From contig NZ_QUZK01000018.1 in the NCBI RefSeq assembly GCF_003410055.1, positions 62,001-126,000 of the forward strand: a DNA stretch of 64,000 bases, read 5' to 3'. A model generated the notes under the pieces. That model worked only from the letters and a program-made list of their open reading frames with translations. It did no database searches and was not told the origin of the DNA. Positions 16,254 to 25,431 of this stretch are shown in pieces. Every line of letters starts with the position of its first letter. The first letter of the stretch is position 1. Position numbers and translations under genes: made by a program. Source of the stretch: Wenzhouxiangella sediminis (lineage in GTDB: Bacteria; Pseudomonadota; Gammaproteobacteria; Xanthomonadales; Wenzhouxiangellaceae).

Positions 16254-17798
16254 ATGAACCAGCTTCCCAATGTGGCCGAGCCCCTTCCCCTGACCGAGTA
16301 CATCCCGGCCAGTCTGCGCGAGGGCCAACGGCATTTCCTGCTGCTGGCGCTGGCATTCGCGGTCATCGGCCTGCTCGCGCTGGCCGTGGCGATCAGCTGG
16401 CCCAAACAGTACCGCTCCTCGACCAGCATCCTGGTTTCGGAGGACAACATCATCCGCCAGCTCATGGACGGACGCGCCGTGCCCACCAGCGTGTACGACC
16501 GTGCAGCCATCGCGCAGGAAGTCATGTTCAGCCAGAAGGTGATGGAGGAGATACTCGCCGTCGGTGGCTGGCTGGACGCCTCGCCCGGACAGGCAGAACG
16601 CGAGAGACTGGTCCAGGAGATCAAGGATCGAACGGCAGTCGGCGCTCCCAGGGAGAATCTCATCCGGATCGAGTACTGGGACCGGAACCCCGCGCGAGCG
16701 AAGCTTGTCACCGAACGCTTCGCGGCGCTGTTCATGGCCGAAAGCGCTGCGGCCAAGAAACGGGAAAGCGCCGATGCCTACGAGTTCATCGCCCGTCAGG
16801 TGAGCCAGTACCACGGCATGCTGGTGGATGCCGAAGAGCGGCTCAAGGCGTTCCGGGAAATCAGCGATGACGCCCGTCCGGGCTCGGGAGACGCGGTGGA
16901 CGATCGCATCGCGGGGCTGCGTGCCGACATCCAGCAGTTCCGCATCGAGCGCGGGGAAATGCGATCCAGGGAGGCCTCCCTGGAAAGGCAGCTTGCCGGA
17001 CTGGATCCGGAATCCGGCATCCAGACCTACCAGGCGCAACTGCGTCAGCGAATCTCGATCGTGCAGGAAGAGCTCGACACGCTGCTGCTGGATCTGCAGC
17101 CGCGACATCCGGACGTGGTCCGGGCGCGTCATCAGATCGAGGACCTCAAGGCAGAGCTGGCTTCATCGGGCAGCCGAGTGGCGGCCCCCGTCGACGGCTC
17201 CGGGTATCGCCAGAGCGCGATGCAGCAGGAGCTCAATATCGGTCTTTCCGAGCTGCGCAGTGCGATGGCCGGACTGGATGCAAGGATCGATGCGACCGAG
17301 CGTCTGCTCCAGCAGGAAATCGCCCGCGGGCGCCGGGTGGCCCAATCCGACCTGCAGCATGCCGAATTGATGCGCGATCACGTGGTCAACCGGACCATCT
17401 ACGAGGACCTGCTCAATCGACTCGAGAACGCGCGTCTGTCGATGCGGCTCGACGAGCTCGGGCAGGGTCTGACCTTCAGCATCCACGAGCCGGCCATGGA
17501 GCCGGCGCGCGCCTCGGGGCCCCGCTTCATGCACCTGGCGGCAGGCGGCCTGATGGCTGCCGTGGCCACACCGCTCGGCCTGCTGTTGCTGCTCGTACGG
17601 CTCGACCCCAGGGTGCGCTCGCCGGAAGCCATCGAGCGTGTGACGCAGCTTCCACTGCTGGGCACCATTCCGCGCTACTGGACGCCGCGTGAGCGAAAGC
17701 GCTTGAAAGCTCGCATTGCAGTTGCCGTCGCGATCGCGGTCGTCACGCTTGCGGCCTACGGGATCGCCGGCTGGATAAGGATCATGGTGAACGCATGA
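16254..17798 (+). CDS. Wzz-type polysaccharide chain-length determinant
   Basis: A 514-residue inner-membrane polysaccharide co-polymerase. A first membrane span lies at about 28-48 (LLLALAFAVIGLLALAVAIS), followed by a Wzz domain with YRSSTSILVSEDN. The long periplasmic part is helical and coiled-coil rich (about 180-400), and a second span lies at the C-terminus (about 490-510). It has no fused kinase domain; the kinase-like protein is separate and overlaps by 4 bp. The pair would control chain length and export together with the Wza-like lipoprotein. Confidence 0.92.
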   Translation: MNQLPNVAEPLPLTEYIPASLREGQRHFLLLALAFAVIGLLALAVAISWPKQYRSSTSILVSEDNIIRQLMDGRAVPTSVYDRAAIAQEVMFSQKVMEEILAVGGWLDASPGQAERERLVQEIKDRTAVGAPRENLIRIEYWDRNPARAKLVTERFAALFMAESAAAKKRESADAYEFIARQVSQYHGMLVDAEERLKAFREISDDARPGSGDAVDDRIAGLRADIQQFRIERGEMRSREASLERQLAGLDPESGIQTYQAQLRQRISIVQEELDTLLLDLQPRHPDVVRARHQIEDLKAELASSGSRVAAPVDGSGYRQSAMQQELNIGLSELRSAMAGLDARIDATERLLQQEIARGRRVAQSDLQHAELMRDHVVNRTIYEDLLNRLENARLSMRLDELGQGLTFSIHEPAMEPARASGPRFMHLAAGGLMAAVATPLGLLLLLVRLDPRVRSPEAIERVTQLPLLGTIPRYWTPRERKRLKARIAVAVAIAVVTLAAYGIAGWIRIMVNA

Positions 17799-18565
17799 AG
17801 ACCCACAACCAGCTGGACGGATCAGTGACCACTCCTGAAGAAGGACCTTCCGAGGTGCTTGGCGACGCGCGGCGCGCAGGTCGATCGATAGCCAGGATGA
17901 CCGAAGGAGAGCTTCTTGCTCCGACCGCCCTGGAGCGGCGTCGCTTGATTCACGCCTCGATGCGCAATTCCCGCCAGATGGACCTGGTCAGGGAGCTGCG
18001 CACCAACGTCCTGACGCGAAGCGCAGTGAGCAACCCGATACTCATGGTCACCGGTGTGGGCAGCGGATGCGGCGCGAGCTACCTGGCGCGCAACCTGGCG
18101 GCATCGATCGCGCTCGACGAGGAAAGGACTGCCCTCCTGGTGGAGTGCGACCATCGCAAGCCCAGGCTCGCCGAAGACTTCGGTCTGGCCGACGAGGCAC
18201 CGGGACTGCTCGATCTCTTCAGCGGCGGCGTCGGCGACCTGTCTTCGGTCATCCATCCCAGCGGCGTGGAACGCCTCAGGATCATTCCGGTCGGTCGGGG
18301 CGGGCGGCGCGGACCGGAACACTTCGCCTCCGTCCGGATGCGCGCGCTGGTCAACGAGATCCGCAATCGCTACGACGACCGTTATGTCGTGATCGATGCC
18401 CCCCCGGTGCTCGGAGCGCCGGATGCCAGGATACTGTCGGTCTATGCGGACCTGATCATCCTGGTGGTCGGCGAGGGTCGCCATCGGCCGGAGGTGATCC
18501 GGCGGGCTGCCGACATGCTGCCGCAGGACCGGTTCGCGGGCGTGGCGTTCAACCAGCTGCCATGA
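17795..18565 (+). CDS. BY-kinase/CpsD-like EPS protein with a degenerate P-loop
   Basis: A 256-residue cytoplasmic protein of the bacterial tyrosine-kinase fold, placed where the kinase partner of Wzz is expected. The Walker A region reads GVGSGCGAS (87-95) and lacks the lysine of GxxGxGK[ST]. Walker A' is LLVECDHRKPRL (114-125), with C in place of the usual A of DAD. Walker B is YVVIDAPP (197-204). The C-terminus (FAGVAFNQLP) has no tyrosine cluster. It is therefore either a pseudokinase or a divergent enzyme. It overlaps the neighbours on both sides by ATGA junctions, so it is surely part of the operon. Confidence 0.83.
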   Translation: MKTHNQLDGSVTTPEEGPSEVLGDARRAGRSIARMTEGELLAPTALERRRLIHASMRNSRQMDLVRELRTNVLTRSAVSNPILMVTGVGSGCGASYLARNLAASIALDEERTALLVECDHRKPRLAEDFGLADEAPGLLDLFSGGVGDLSSVIHPSGVERLRIIPVGRGGRRGPEHFASVRMRALVNEIRNRYDDRYVVIDAPPVLGAPDARILSVYADLIILVVGEGRHRPEVIRRAADMLPQDRFAGVAFNQLP

Positions 18566-19890
18566 ATGCGACCCAACCGGTATTGGGCTGCTGTCTGCTC
18601 ATCTTCTCGCTGTCGGCCTTCGAGGTTCGCGCCCAGTCGATCCAGGAGCCGGAAGATCCGGCGCCTGCCTTCGTTCTGGATCTGGAGCTGGGCGTTGAAT
18701 ACAGCGACAACCGGGGGCGATTCGACCCGCCCGGACCGGACGATACGCTGCTCATTCCGAGGTTGGTGCTTGATCTGTCCAGAACCGGCCGGCGCTGGCA
18801 GGCAAGGGCCCAGGGCTTTGCCGAGTACCGGCACTCGCTCGAGAGCGAATTCGACGACGAGTTCCGCGCCAACCTGGCCACGCTGATCGACTGGATCCTG
18901 GTGCCCGAGTCGCTGATCTGGACTTTTCAGGACGTTGCCAGCGTCGAGCCGATCAACCTGTTCGCCGTGGACGCGCCCGACAATCTCCAGCAGACCAACG
19001 TGCTGGTAACCGGTCCGGCCTGGCGGATTCGTGCGGGTACTGCTTGGGAGGCCCTTCTGGATGCGCGCTTCATCCACAGCTATGCCGAAGAGATCGACGA
19101 CTTCAACAGCGAGCGAATGAGTGCCGCGGCTCGCCTCATGAGGCGCATGACGCCCACCCGGAATGCCTCGCTGGGCGTGGAGTTCACCGACGTGAGCTAC
19201 CGGGAGTCGCCCTCCGATCTCAACGACTACGAGCGATTCGATACCTTTGCGCGACTGACTTCGACCCAGGCGCGCACGGAGCTGGACGTTGCCGCGGGCT
19301 ATACATGGATCGAACCGGATCATCTCGGATCGACGTCCTCGCCGCTGCTGCGCGTCGCGATCGACTGGAGGCTCCTCGAACGCGGCGGACTGCGCCTGTC
19401 GGCACGGCACGAGTTGTCCGACAGCGTCAGGCAGCTGACGACGGCCATCGATGCCATCGACCTGCCGGTCTCGCATACCACGCGGCTGCCGGTGGGCGCT
19501 GAACTGTACGAACTGGACGAAGCCGAACTCGGCTGGTATCAGGCCACGGAACGATTCGAATGGTCACTCGCCCCTGCCTGGCGCGATTACGAGTTCGCAA
19601 CCGACGCCGACCTGGATTACCGGGAATTCGGCGGCACGTTCCTCGGCAGTTGGCGGATCACCCCCCTGATGATCCTCCGGGCGCGTGTCGAGGTCGAACG
19701 GCGCCGATTCGATATCGATCAGCGCCGCGACACCGACTACCATGGCTCCCTGTTCCTGTCCCGCAGTTTCACGCCCCGATGGTCGGGCCGCGTCGGTGCA
19801 ATTCGTCACGAGCGTGACAGCACGGCACCGGGGGAGGACAGCCGCGAGAACATTGTCGCCGTCTTCGTGACCTATCACGCCGGGCGATGA
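18562..19890 (+). CDS. Outer-membrane beta-barrel protein of the EPS locus
   Basis: A 442-residue protein with a signal peptide (to about VRAQ, residue 24). The remainder is built of alternating beta-strands with many R/D/E turns, much like the large barrel proteins of PEP-CTERM/EpsH-type EPS loci. The start ATG overlaps the stop of the kinase-like gene (ATGA). A role as outer-membrane porin for the polymer, or as a scaffold for the short Wza protein, is likely from context but not shown by sequence. Confidence 0.8.
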   Translation: MNATQPVLGCCLLIFSLSAFEVRAQSIQEPEDPAPAFVLDLELGVEYSDNRGRFDPPGPDDTLLIPRLVLDLSRTGRRWQARAQGFAEYRHSLESEFDDEFRANLATLIDWILVPESLIWTFQDVASVEPINLFAVDAPDNLQQTNVLVTGPAWRIRAGTAWEALLDARFIHSYAEEIDDFNSERMSAAARLMRRMTPTRNASLGVEFTDVSYRESPSDLNDYERFDTFARLTSTQARTELDVAAGYTWIEPDHLGSTSSPLLRVAIDWRLLERGGLRLSARHELSDSVRQLTTAIDAIDLPVSHTTRLPVGAELYELDEAELGWYQATERFEWSLAPAWRDYEFATDADLDYREFGGTFLGSWRITPLMILRARVEVERRRFDIDQRRDTDYHGSLFLSRSFTPRWSGRVGAIRHERDSTAPGEDSRENIVAVFVTYHAGR

Positions 19891-19897
19891 GCTGACC

Positions 19898-21130
19898 ATG
19901 GGTCTCTTTCCCCAACCGGCCGCCTCGCGGGACATCGCCGAAGCTGCTGCCGAAGTGCCGGCGAGTTCCGGCCGCGGGCCGATCAGATTACTTTTGATCA
20001 CCGATACGGACCTGGCCCAGAGAGGCGGCAGCGAGCGCTTTCTGACGCACCTGCTCGAGGGGCTGGATCCCACGCAGTTCGAGATCGATCTCATCCAGCT
20101 CGACCGTTCTCCGTCTTCGCATGATCACGGCGGGCTGCTGCGTTCCGGAAGCGGCAACTGGCGCATGGAATACCGCCCTGTCGGTGCGATCTACACGCCG
20201 CGCGCCTGGAGAGTCTGGCGAGAGGTGCGCGCGCGGGTTCGCCGGGGACGCTATGACATCATCCAGTCCCAGCACGAGAAGGCGGACCTGCTCAGCGCCC
20301 TGTTGCCCGACGGCCCGAATCGCCCGCTGAGAATCAGCAACCGGCGCGATACGGGGTTTCAGAAGAGCTGGGCGCTGCGCTTGCTGTTCCTTCTCCTCAA
20401 TCATCGCTATGACCTCGTCGTGGCGCCTTCACAGGCGATCCTGGATCAGTTGGTCAAGCGCGAGGGTGTTGATCGAAGGCGAACCCGATGGTTGCCCAAC
20501 GGGGTCGATTGCGATCGCTTCCAACCGATCCAGCGAGAGGATCGCCCCGAGGGCAGGGCGCAAGCCGGACTTCCTGTGGATGCCTATCTCATCGGTTGCG
20601 TCGCACGCCTGGTTCCCGTCAAGCGGCACGAAGACCTGGTCGCCGGCTTCGCCATGATGGCGGCTTCGCACCCTCGAGCCCGGCTCGTGCTCGTCGGCGG
20701 CGGCCCGCTCGAGGAGACCATCCGCCGGCAAGTGAACCAGCTCGGGCTGGGAGAGCGAGTGCAGTTCATGGGCGAGGGCCGCAACATGGAGCGACTGCTG
20801 CCCCTGTTTGACGCCTTCGTGCTGGCTTCCAGTACCGAGGGCATGTCCAACGCGATACTCGAAGCCATGGCCTGCGGTCTGCCGGTCATCGCGACTCACG
20901 TCGGCGGTAACCCCGAGCTGGTCCAGCCGGGCCTGACGGGCTATCTCGTACCGCCGCTCCAGCCGGGCCAACTGGCCAGGGCCATGTCCGATCTCGTCGA
21001 ACGGCCGGATCAGGGCGAGCGAATGGGGCGGGCCGCGCGGCAGCGGGCCAGGATGGCCTTCTCGCTGCCGACCATGATCGCCTTGTTCAGCAGCTTTTAC
21101 CGAGGCGGACGGGAAACGGTCCGGGCATGA
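19898..21130 (+). CDS. Glycosyltransferase, GT4 type (first)
   Basis: A 410-residue GT-B enzyme. The N-terminal half has RLLLITDTDLAQRGGSERFL. The C-terminal nucleotide-sugar domain carries the EX7E motif in STEGMSNAILEAMACG and GLPVIATHVGGNPEL. It should transfer a sugar to the growing undecaprenyl-linked repeat unit on the cytoplasmic face; donor and acceptor are unknown. It begins 8 bp after the barrel gene and overlaps the next transferase by 4 bp. Confidence 0.9.
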   Translation: MGLFPQPAASRDIAEAAAEVPASSGRGPIRLLLITDTDLAQRGGSERFLTHLLEGLDPTQFEIDLIQLDRSPSSHDHGGLLRSGSGNWRMEYRPVGAIYTPRAWRVWREVRARVRRGRYDIIQSQHEKADLLSALLPDGPNRPLRISNRRDTGFQKSWALRLLFLLLNHRYDLVVAPSQAILDQLVKREGVDRRRTRWLPNGVDCDRFQPIQREDRPEGRAQAGLPVDAYLIGCVARLVPVKRHEDLVAGFAMMAASHPRARLVLVGGGPLEETIRRQVNQLGLGERVQFMGEGRNMERLLPLFDAFVLASSTEGMSNAILEAMACGLPVIATHVGGNPELVQPGLTGYLVPPLQPGQLARAMSDLVERPDQGERMGRAARQRARMAFSLPTMIALFSSFYRGGRETVRA

Positions 21131-22227
21131 GTATCGCGATCAACCATCTTCGGTCCAGCACGGGACTCTACGGGGCCGAACAGGTCGTTCTTGAACTTTG
21201 CCGGCACCAGCGCGCGACGCATGAGAGCACGCGCCTGCTCGTGTTCTCACCGGTGGGAAAGCCCCCCCCGGCGCTGGTCGAGGAAGCGTGGCGCCGTGGA
21301 CTCCGAGCCGAACGCCTGCTTTGCCAGGGCCCCCTCGATCCCCACTGCGTTGCTGATCTGCGCCGTCGACTGAAGCAGAGTTGCAGATCGGGACCGGCCA
21401 TCCTGCACTGCCACGACTACAAGTCGGTGGTCTACGGGGGACTGGCTTCGGTGGGCCTGCCCGTCGCCCGCGTCGCCACACTGCACGGCTGGCTCGAAGG
21501 GGGTGGGCGCTTGCGTCTGTACCACTGGCTCGAGGCCAGGATGCTCAAGAGCTTCAAGCGCGTCTGCGCGGTCTCCCCAATGATCGTCGACCAGTTGCTG
21601 GAGCAGGGACTCGATGCCGACCATATTCGGCGGGTCGACAACGGTATCGACACGAGCCGCTATCGGCCCCGGGCCGGAGCCAGCAATGCAAACCGGGCCA
21701 GCTATCTGCAGATCGGCACGGCCGCCCGCCTGTCGCCCGAGAAGAACCTGGGGCTGCTGGTCAGGGCGGTTGGGGAATGCCGCGACCGCGGGCTGGAGAT
21801 CCGGCTCGACATCGTCGGGGACGGACCGCAGCGCGCCGAGCTGGACGCCCTGGTCGCGAAACTGGGGCTGGCCCGAGAGATTCGCTTTGCCGGCTGCCTG
21901 GACAGTCTCGAAGATTGGTATCCCGGCCTGGACGCCTTTGTCCTTCCATCGCTGCGCGAGGGCATGCCGATTTCCATTCTCGAGGCCCTGGCCTGCGGTT
22001 GCCCGGTGATCGCGAGCGATGTCGGCGCGGTCCACGAACTGCTCGACGGCATCGCGGGCTGCCGCGTCGTAGCGAGCAACGATCTCCCGGCCCTGGTGGA
22101 CGCCATGCTGTCGCTGCGCGAAAACCCGCCCCCGCTCCTGGAGGCGAGCGACCGTGTCAATTGCCACTACTCGAGCATGGTCATGGCATCACGCTACGCG
22201 GGCATCTACCGCGAGGCCGTGTCGTGA
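21127..22227 (+). CDS. Glycosyltransferase, GT4 type (second)
   Basis: A 366-residue GT-B enzyme related to the preceding gene product. It has SSTGLYGAEQVVLEL near the N-terminus and the EX7E element in LREGMPISILEALACG, followed by CPVIASDVGAVHEL. Its start overlaps the previous stop (ATGA), and its stop overlaps the ligase start by one base (TGATG). The sugar specificity cannot be read from sequence. Confidence 0.9.
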   Translation: MSIAINHLRSSTGLYGAEQVVLELCRHQRATHESTRLLVFSPVGKPPPALVEEAWRRGLRAERLLCQGPLDPHCVADLRRRLKQSCRSGPAILHCHDYKSVVYGGLASVGLPVARVATLHGWLEGGGRLRLYHWLEARMLKSFKRVCAVSPMIVDQLLEQGLDADHIRRVDNGIDTSRYRPRAGASNANRASYLQIGTAARLSPEKNLGLLVRAVGECRDRGLEIRLDIVGDGPQRAELDALVAKLGLAREIRFAGCLDSLEDWYPGLDAFVLPSLREGMPISILEALACGCPVIASDVGAVHELLDGIAGCRVVASNDLPALVDAMLSLRENPPPLLEASDRVNCHYSSMVMASRYAGIYREAVS

Positions 22228-23498
22228 TGAGCCAGGCAGCCACCGTGCCTCTGGCCCGGCCGTTCGAACACGCATCGCGACGGAGCCAGAATTGGGCGTT
22301 GTATCTCTTCGTGATCCTGATCCCGCTGCAGAACATCTACCTGCAGTACATCCCGAATCCCGGCAAGGGGTTCAATTTCCTCAACGTGATGTTCGCCGCG
22401 TCGCTGCTGATGGCCCTGCGTTGTCGCGGCGGTCTCGTGCGGGGCAGTGGCGTCAACGGCTGGATGATGGCCTATGTCGCGCTGAGCATGCTGGCCCTGT
22501 TCAAGGGGTTCGGTTTCGTCGCCGAGCCGGAAGGGCACGGCCAGTACCTCAAGGATCACCTGATCGCCGTCTCCTTCCTTTTCCTCGCCCAGATGAGCGT
22601 TCTGGACTGGGCCGGCTGGCGGCGGCTCTACCTTGCATCGCTGGTTCCACTGCCGTACATGCTCTTCGTGGTCATGGACCAGAACGCCGCTGTCGGCGCC
22701 TGGCACTATTCCGATCAGCTTCGGATCAACGGCACCTTCATGGAGCTGGGCGCCAACGAAATGGGCGCATTCTTCGTGACCGCCTCACTCGTCGCGCTGG
22801 GGTTCGTCGTCGGCTTGCGCAGCGTTCCGCGCTGGCGGCTGCTGTGCCTGGCTGCAGCCGGCCTTGCGGTTACCGGAGTGGTGCTGAGCTACTCGCGAAC
22901 AGCCTACGTCGCCCTTCTCGCGGCGGCCGTCCTGCTGCTGGTCATGCCACGATTCCGCCTGCGGCTCCTGATGCCGGTCTTCGTGGCCGTGCTAGTCCTG
23001 CCGATGATGCTGCCGCATTCGGCCGTCGAGCGCTTCGAGAGCATTTCGATCGAAAAAGGGCAGCGCGACGAAAGCACCGAAAACCGTTTCCACTTCTGGG
23101 AAGTCGCCGAGGAACAGTTCGTCAAGCGCCCCCTGCTCGGAACCGGCTTCCACACCTTCCACCACGGCGAAATCAACCCGCTGGAGATGGATACGCACAA
23201 CTTCTTCCTGCGTGAACTGGTCGAGAAGGGCATCGTCGGCGCGCTGGTTCTCGCCGCGCTGCTGCTGAGCGTGCTGCGCTTGTGCTGGCGCGGATTCAGG
23301 GCAGCAACGCCCGGGAGCCACTATTACGGGTTCATGATCGGTCTGACGGCGGCGTTCGTCGCCCTGATGATCGGCAACGTCTTCGGCGACCGTTTCACGC
23401 ACTACCCGATGATCGCCCACTTCTGGCTCTACGTGGGCCTGGCCCTGCGGGGGCTGCAGCTACATTTCGCCGCGCCAGCGCGAGGAGCCGGGCCATGA
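22227..23498 (+). CDS. O-antigen ligase / Wzy-type membrane protein
   Basis: A 423-residue polytopic membrane protein with about 10-12 hydrophobic spans. The large periplasmic loop carries DTHNFFLRELVEKG and is preceded by GTGFHTFHHGE, the typical Wzy_C region of O-antigen ligases and EPS polymerases. In this locus it is the only candidate for the polymerase that joins flipped repeat units. I chose the ATG at 22227; a GTG three bases earlier is also possible. Confidence 0.87.
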   Translation: MSQAATVPLARPFEHASRRSQNWALYLFVILIPLQNIYLQYIPNPGKGFNFLNVMFAASLLMALRCRGGLVRGSGVNGWMMAYVALSMLALFKGFGFVAEPEGHGQYLKDHLIAVSFLFLAQMSVLDWAGWRRLYLASLVPLPYMLFVVMDQNAAVGAWHYSDQLRINGTFMELGANEMGAFFVTASLVALGFVVGLRSVPRWRLLCLAAAGLAVTGVVLSYSRTAYVALLAAAVLLLVMPRFRLRLLMPVFVAVLVLPMMLPHSAVERFESISIEKGQRDESTENRFHFWEVAEEQFVKRPLLGTGFHTFHHGEINPLEMDTHNFFLRELVEKGIVGALVLAALLLSVLRLCWRGFRAATPGSHYYGFMIGLTAAFVALMIGNVFGDRFTHYPMIAHFWLYVGLALRGLQLHFAAPARGAGP

Positions 23499-24313
23499 GC
23501 GCAGCACCTGAAACCATGCCGGCGCCCGGGCGGGTGCTGGCTCTCATGTACCACGGCATCCATGCCGGCCGCGCCAGCCGCGGGCACTTCGACCCGCGCT
23601 ACAGCGTCCATCCGGACCGCTTTCGCGAGCAGGTCGAGTACCTGCACGAGTACAACCGGGTCGGCTGGCTCCCCGTGGCGGGCGAAGCGCTGTTGGCTCC
23701 ACCGTCTGCGCGTGACCACAACATGGTGCTGATCACCTTCGACGACGGTGACGCCAGTCTGGTCGACGCCGCCTTGCCGGTCCTGGCCGAGGCCGGGCTG
23801 GGAGCAGTGTTCTTCGTGACGCGCAATTTCGTCGGGCAGCGCGGAATGATCAATGTCGGTGAGCTTCGGCAGCTGTCGGCGGCGGGCATGGTGATCGGCT
23901 CGCACGGCGTCAGTCACCGCTTTCTCAACACGCTGTCGGCGGCGGCACTCGAATTCGAGCTCGAACACAGCCGGGCCTTCCTCGAGCAGTCGATCGGGCG
24001 GGAAGTCTCTCTGCTTTCCCTGCCGGGCGGGCGCGGCGGAAAACGCGAGATCGAGGCGGCGGCCCGGGCGGGCTACCGCAGCGTCTTCGGCTCGGTCCCC
24101 GGAGACAACCGGAACACGGCGCCCGGTCAAGTCATCGAGCGGGTGGCCGTCACGCACGATGTCACGCTCGAACGGTTTCGCCAGATCGTGCACTGGAAAG
24201 GGTCCGCGGCCTGGCGGATTCAAGCGCGCCATCTGGCGCTTCGATGGCCCAAGCGATTGATCGGCGATCGGGGCTACGACTGGCTCCGCAATGCCTGGGT
24301 GCGCGGGACATGA
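23495..24313 (+). CDS. Polysaccharide deacetylase, NodB-like (first)
   Basis: A 272-residue NodB-fold hydrolase. The metal/catalytic motifs are ITFDDGDAS and GSHGVSHRF (H-x3-H). No signal peptide is evident, so it may act in the cytoplasm or be exported another way. It probably removes acetyl groups from N-acetyl-hexosamines of the polymer, which would give a cationic EPS. Four-base overlaps with both neighbours place it firmly in the operon. A second deacetylase lies at 39597-40724. Confidence 0.88.
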   Translation: MSAAPETMPAPGRVLALMYHGIHAGRASRGHFDPRYSVHPDRFREQVEYLHEYNRVGWLPVAGEALLAPPSARDHNMVLITFDDGDASLVDAALPVLAEAGLGAVFFVTRNFVGQRGMINVGELRQLSAAGMVIGSHGVSHRFLNTLSAAALEFELEHSRAFLEQSIGREVSLLSLPGGRGGKREIEAAARAGYRSVFGSVPGDNRNTAPGQVIERVAVTHDVTLERFRQIVHWKGSAAWRIQARHLALRWPKRLIGDRGYDWLRNAWVRGT

Positions 24314-25431
24314 TCGCCGTCTTCATTATCTCGGTCTTGCTGGTGGCCTGGACCTTCGCGGGCTATCCCGGTCTCGCCGTCGCCTTGGCAAGAGGGCGGT
24401 CGGAACCGGCCGCCGACGGATCATGCCGCGATGCAGTGACGGTAGTGATCGCAGCGCGCAACGAGGCGGCCAGGATCCGGCATCGCATCGACAATCTCCT
24501 GGCCAGCGACTATCCCGCCGATCGCCTGCGTGTGCTGGTCGTCGACGACGGAAGCACCGACGGGACCGGCCGGGTCGTCGCCGGCTTCGGGGACGAACGG
24601 GTCCGGCTGTTGTCCCTGGACGAACCGGTCGGCAAGGCGGCCGCCCTCAATTGCGCGATGGCACGGGTCGATACCCCGCTGACGGTGTTCGCCGATTCGC
24701 GGCAGACCTTCCACGCCCTGGCGATCCGGCGGCTGGTGAATGCGTTTACTGATCCATCGGTGGGGCTGGCGGCCGGCCGGCTGGAACTGGGCGACGGCGA
24801 GACGACCGGCCTGTACTGGCGCATCGAGACCGCCCTGCGTCGGGCGGAGTCGGTGCTGGGCTGGGCGCACGGCGCCAGCGGGGCGATCTACGCCATTCGC
24901 AGTTCCCTGTTCGTGCCCCTGCCCAGGGACCTGCTGCTCGACGACGTATGGACGCCGCTGCACGTCGCCTCGACGGGCTATCGCCTGGTCTTCGTCGACG
25001 ACGCGGTCGCCAGCGAACCGGCGGTGATGGGTCCGCGAGCGGAATTCAGGCGAAAGATCCGCACGCTCAGCGGCAACTGGCAGTTGCTCGCGCGGGCGCC
25101 CTGGCTGCTGCTTCCCTGGCGAAATCGTCTCTTTCCGGCCTGGTTCTCGCACAAGTTTCTGCGCCTGCTCGCCCCCTGGGCGCTGGCGTCGGCCTTCATT
25201 GCCTCGGGGTTTGCCGTCGTCTCCGACGGCGCCACCTGGCTGCAAGCCCTGTTCTGGCTGCAATCCGGGGCCTACGCGATCGCGGTGACCTCTCTGGCGG
25301 CTCCGGCGTTCGCCCGCCAGGTGCCGCTGGCCACCGCGGCCGGGAGCTTTCTGCTGCTCAATCTCGCGGCGATGATGTCGCTGCCGGCCTGGCTCGGAAG
25401 TCGTCGTCCCAACCGGTTCTGGAGGGGATGA
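24310..25431 (+). CDS. Membrane glycosyltransferase, GT2 type
   Basis: A 373-residue protein. It has an N-terminal membrane span (IAVFIISVLLVAWTFAGYPG) and a GT-A domain with VVIAARNEAARI, VVDDGSTDGT and a D-x-D-like FADSRQ. A later DDVWTPL takes the place of the ED-x of processive enzymes. C-terminal spans follow (about 300-365). It resembles the WcaA/ICA-type membrane transferases of EPS loci and could add several sugars in a row. It overlaps the deacetylase gene by 4 bp. Confidence 0.86.
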   Translation: MIAVFIISVLLVAWTFAGYPGLAVALARGRSEPAADGSCRDAVTVVIAARNEAARIRHRIDNLLASDYPADRLRVLVVDDGSTDGTGRVVAGFGDERVRLLSLDEPVGKAAALNCAMARVDTPLTVFADSRQTFHALAIRRLVNAFTDPSVGLAAGRLELGDGETTGLYWRIETALRRAESVLGWAHGASGAIYAIRSSLFVPLPRDLLLDDVWTPLHVASTGYRLVFVDDAVASEPAVMGPRAEFRRKIRTLSGNWQLLARAPWLLLPWRNRLFPAWFSHKFLRLLAPWALASAFIASGFAVVSDGATWLQALFWLQSGAYAIAVTSLAAPAFARQVPLATAAGSFLLLNLAAMMSLPAWLGSRRPNRFWRG

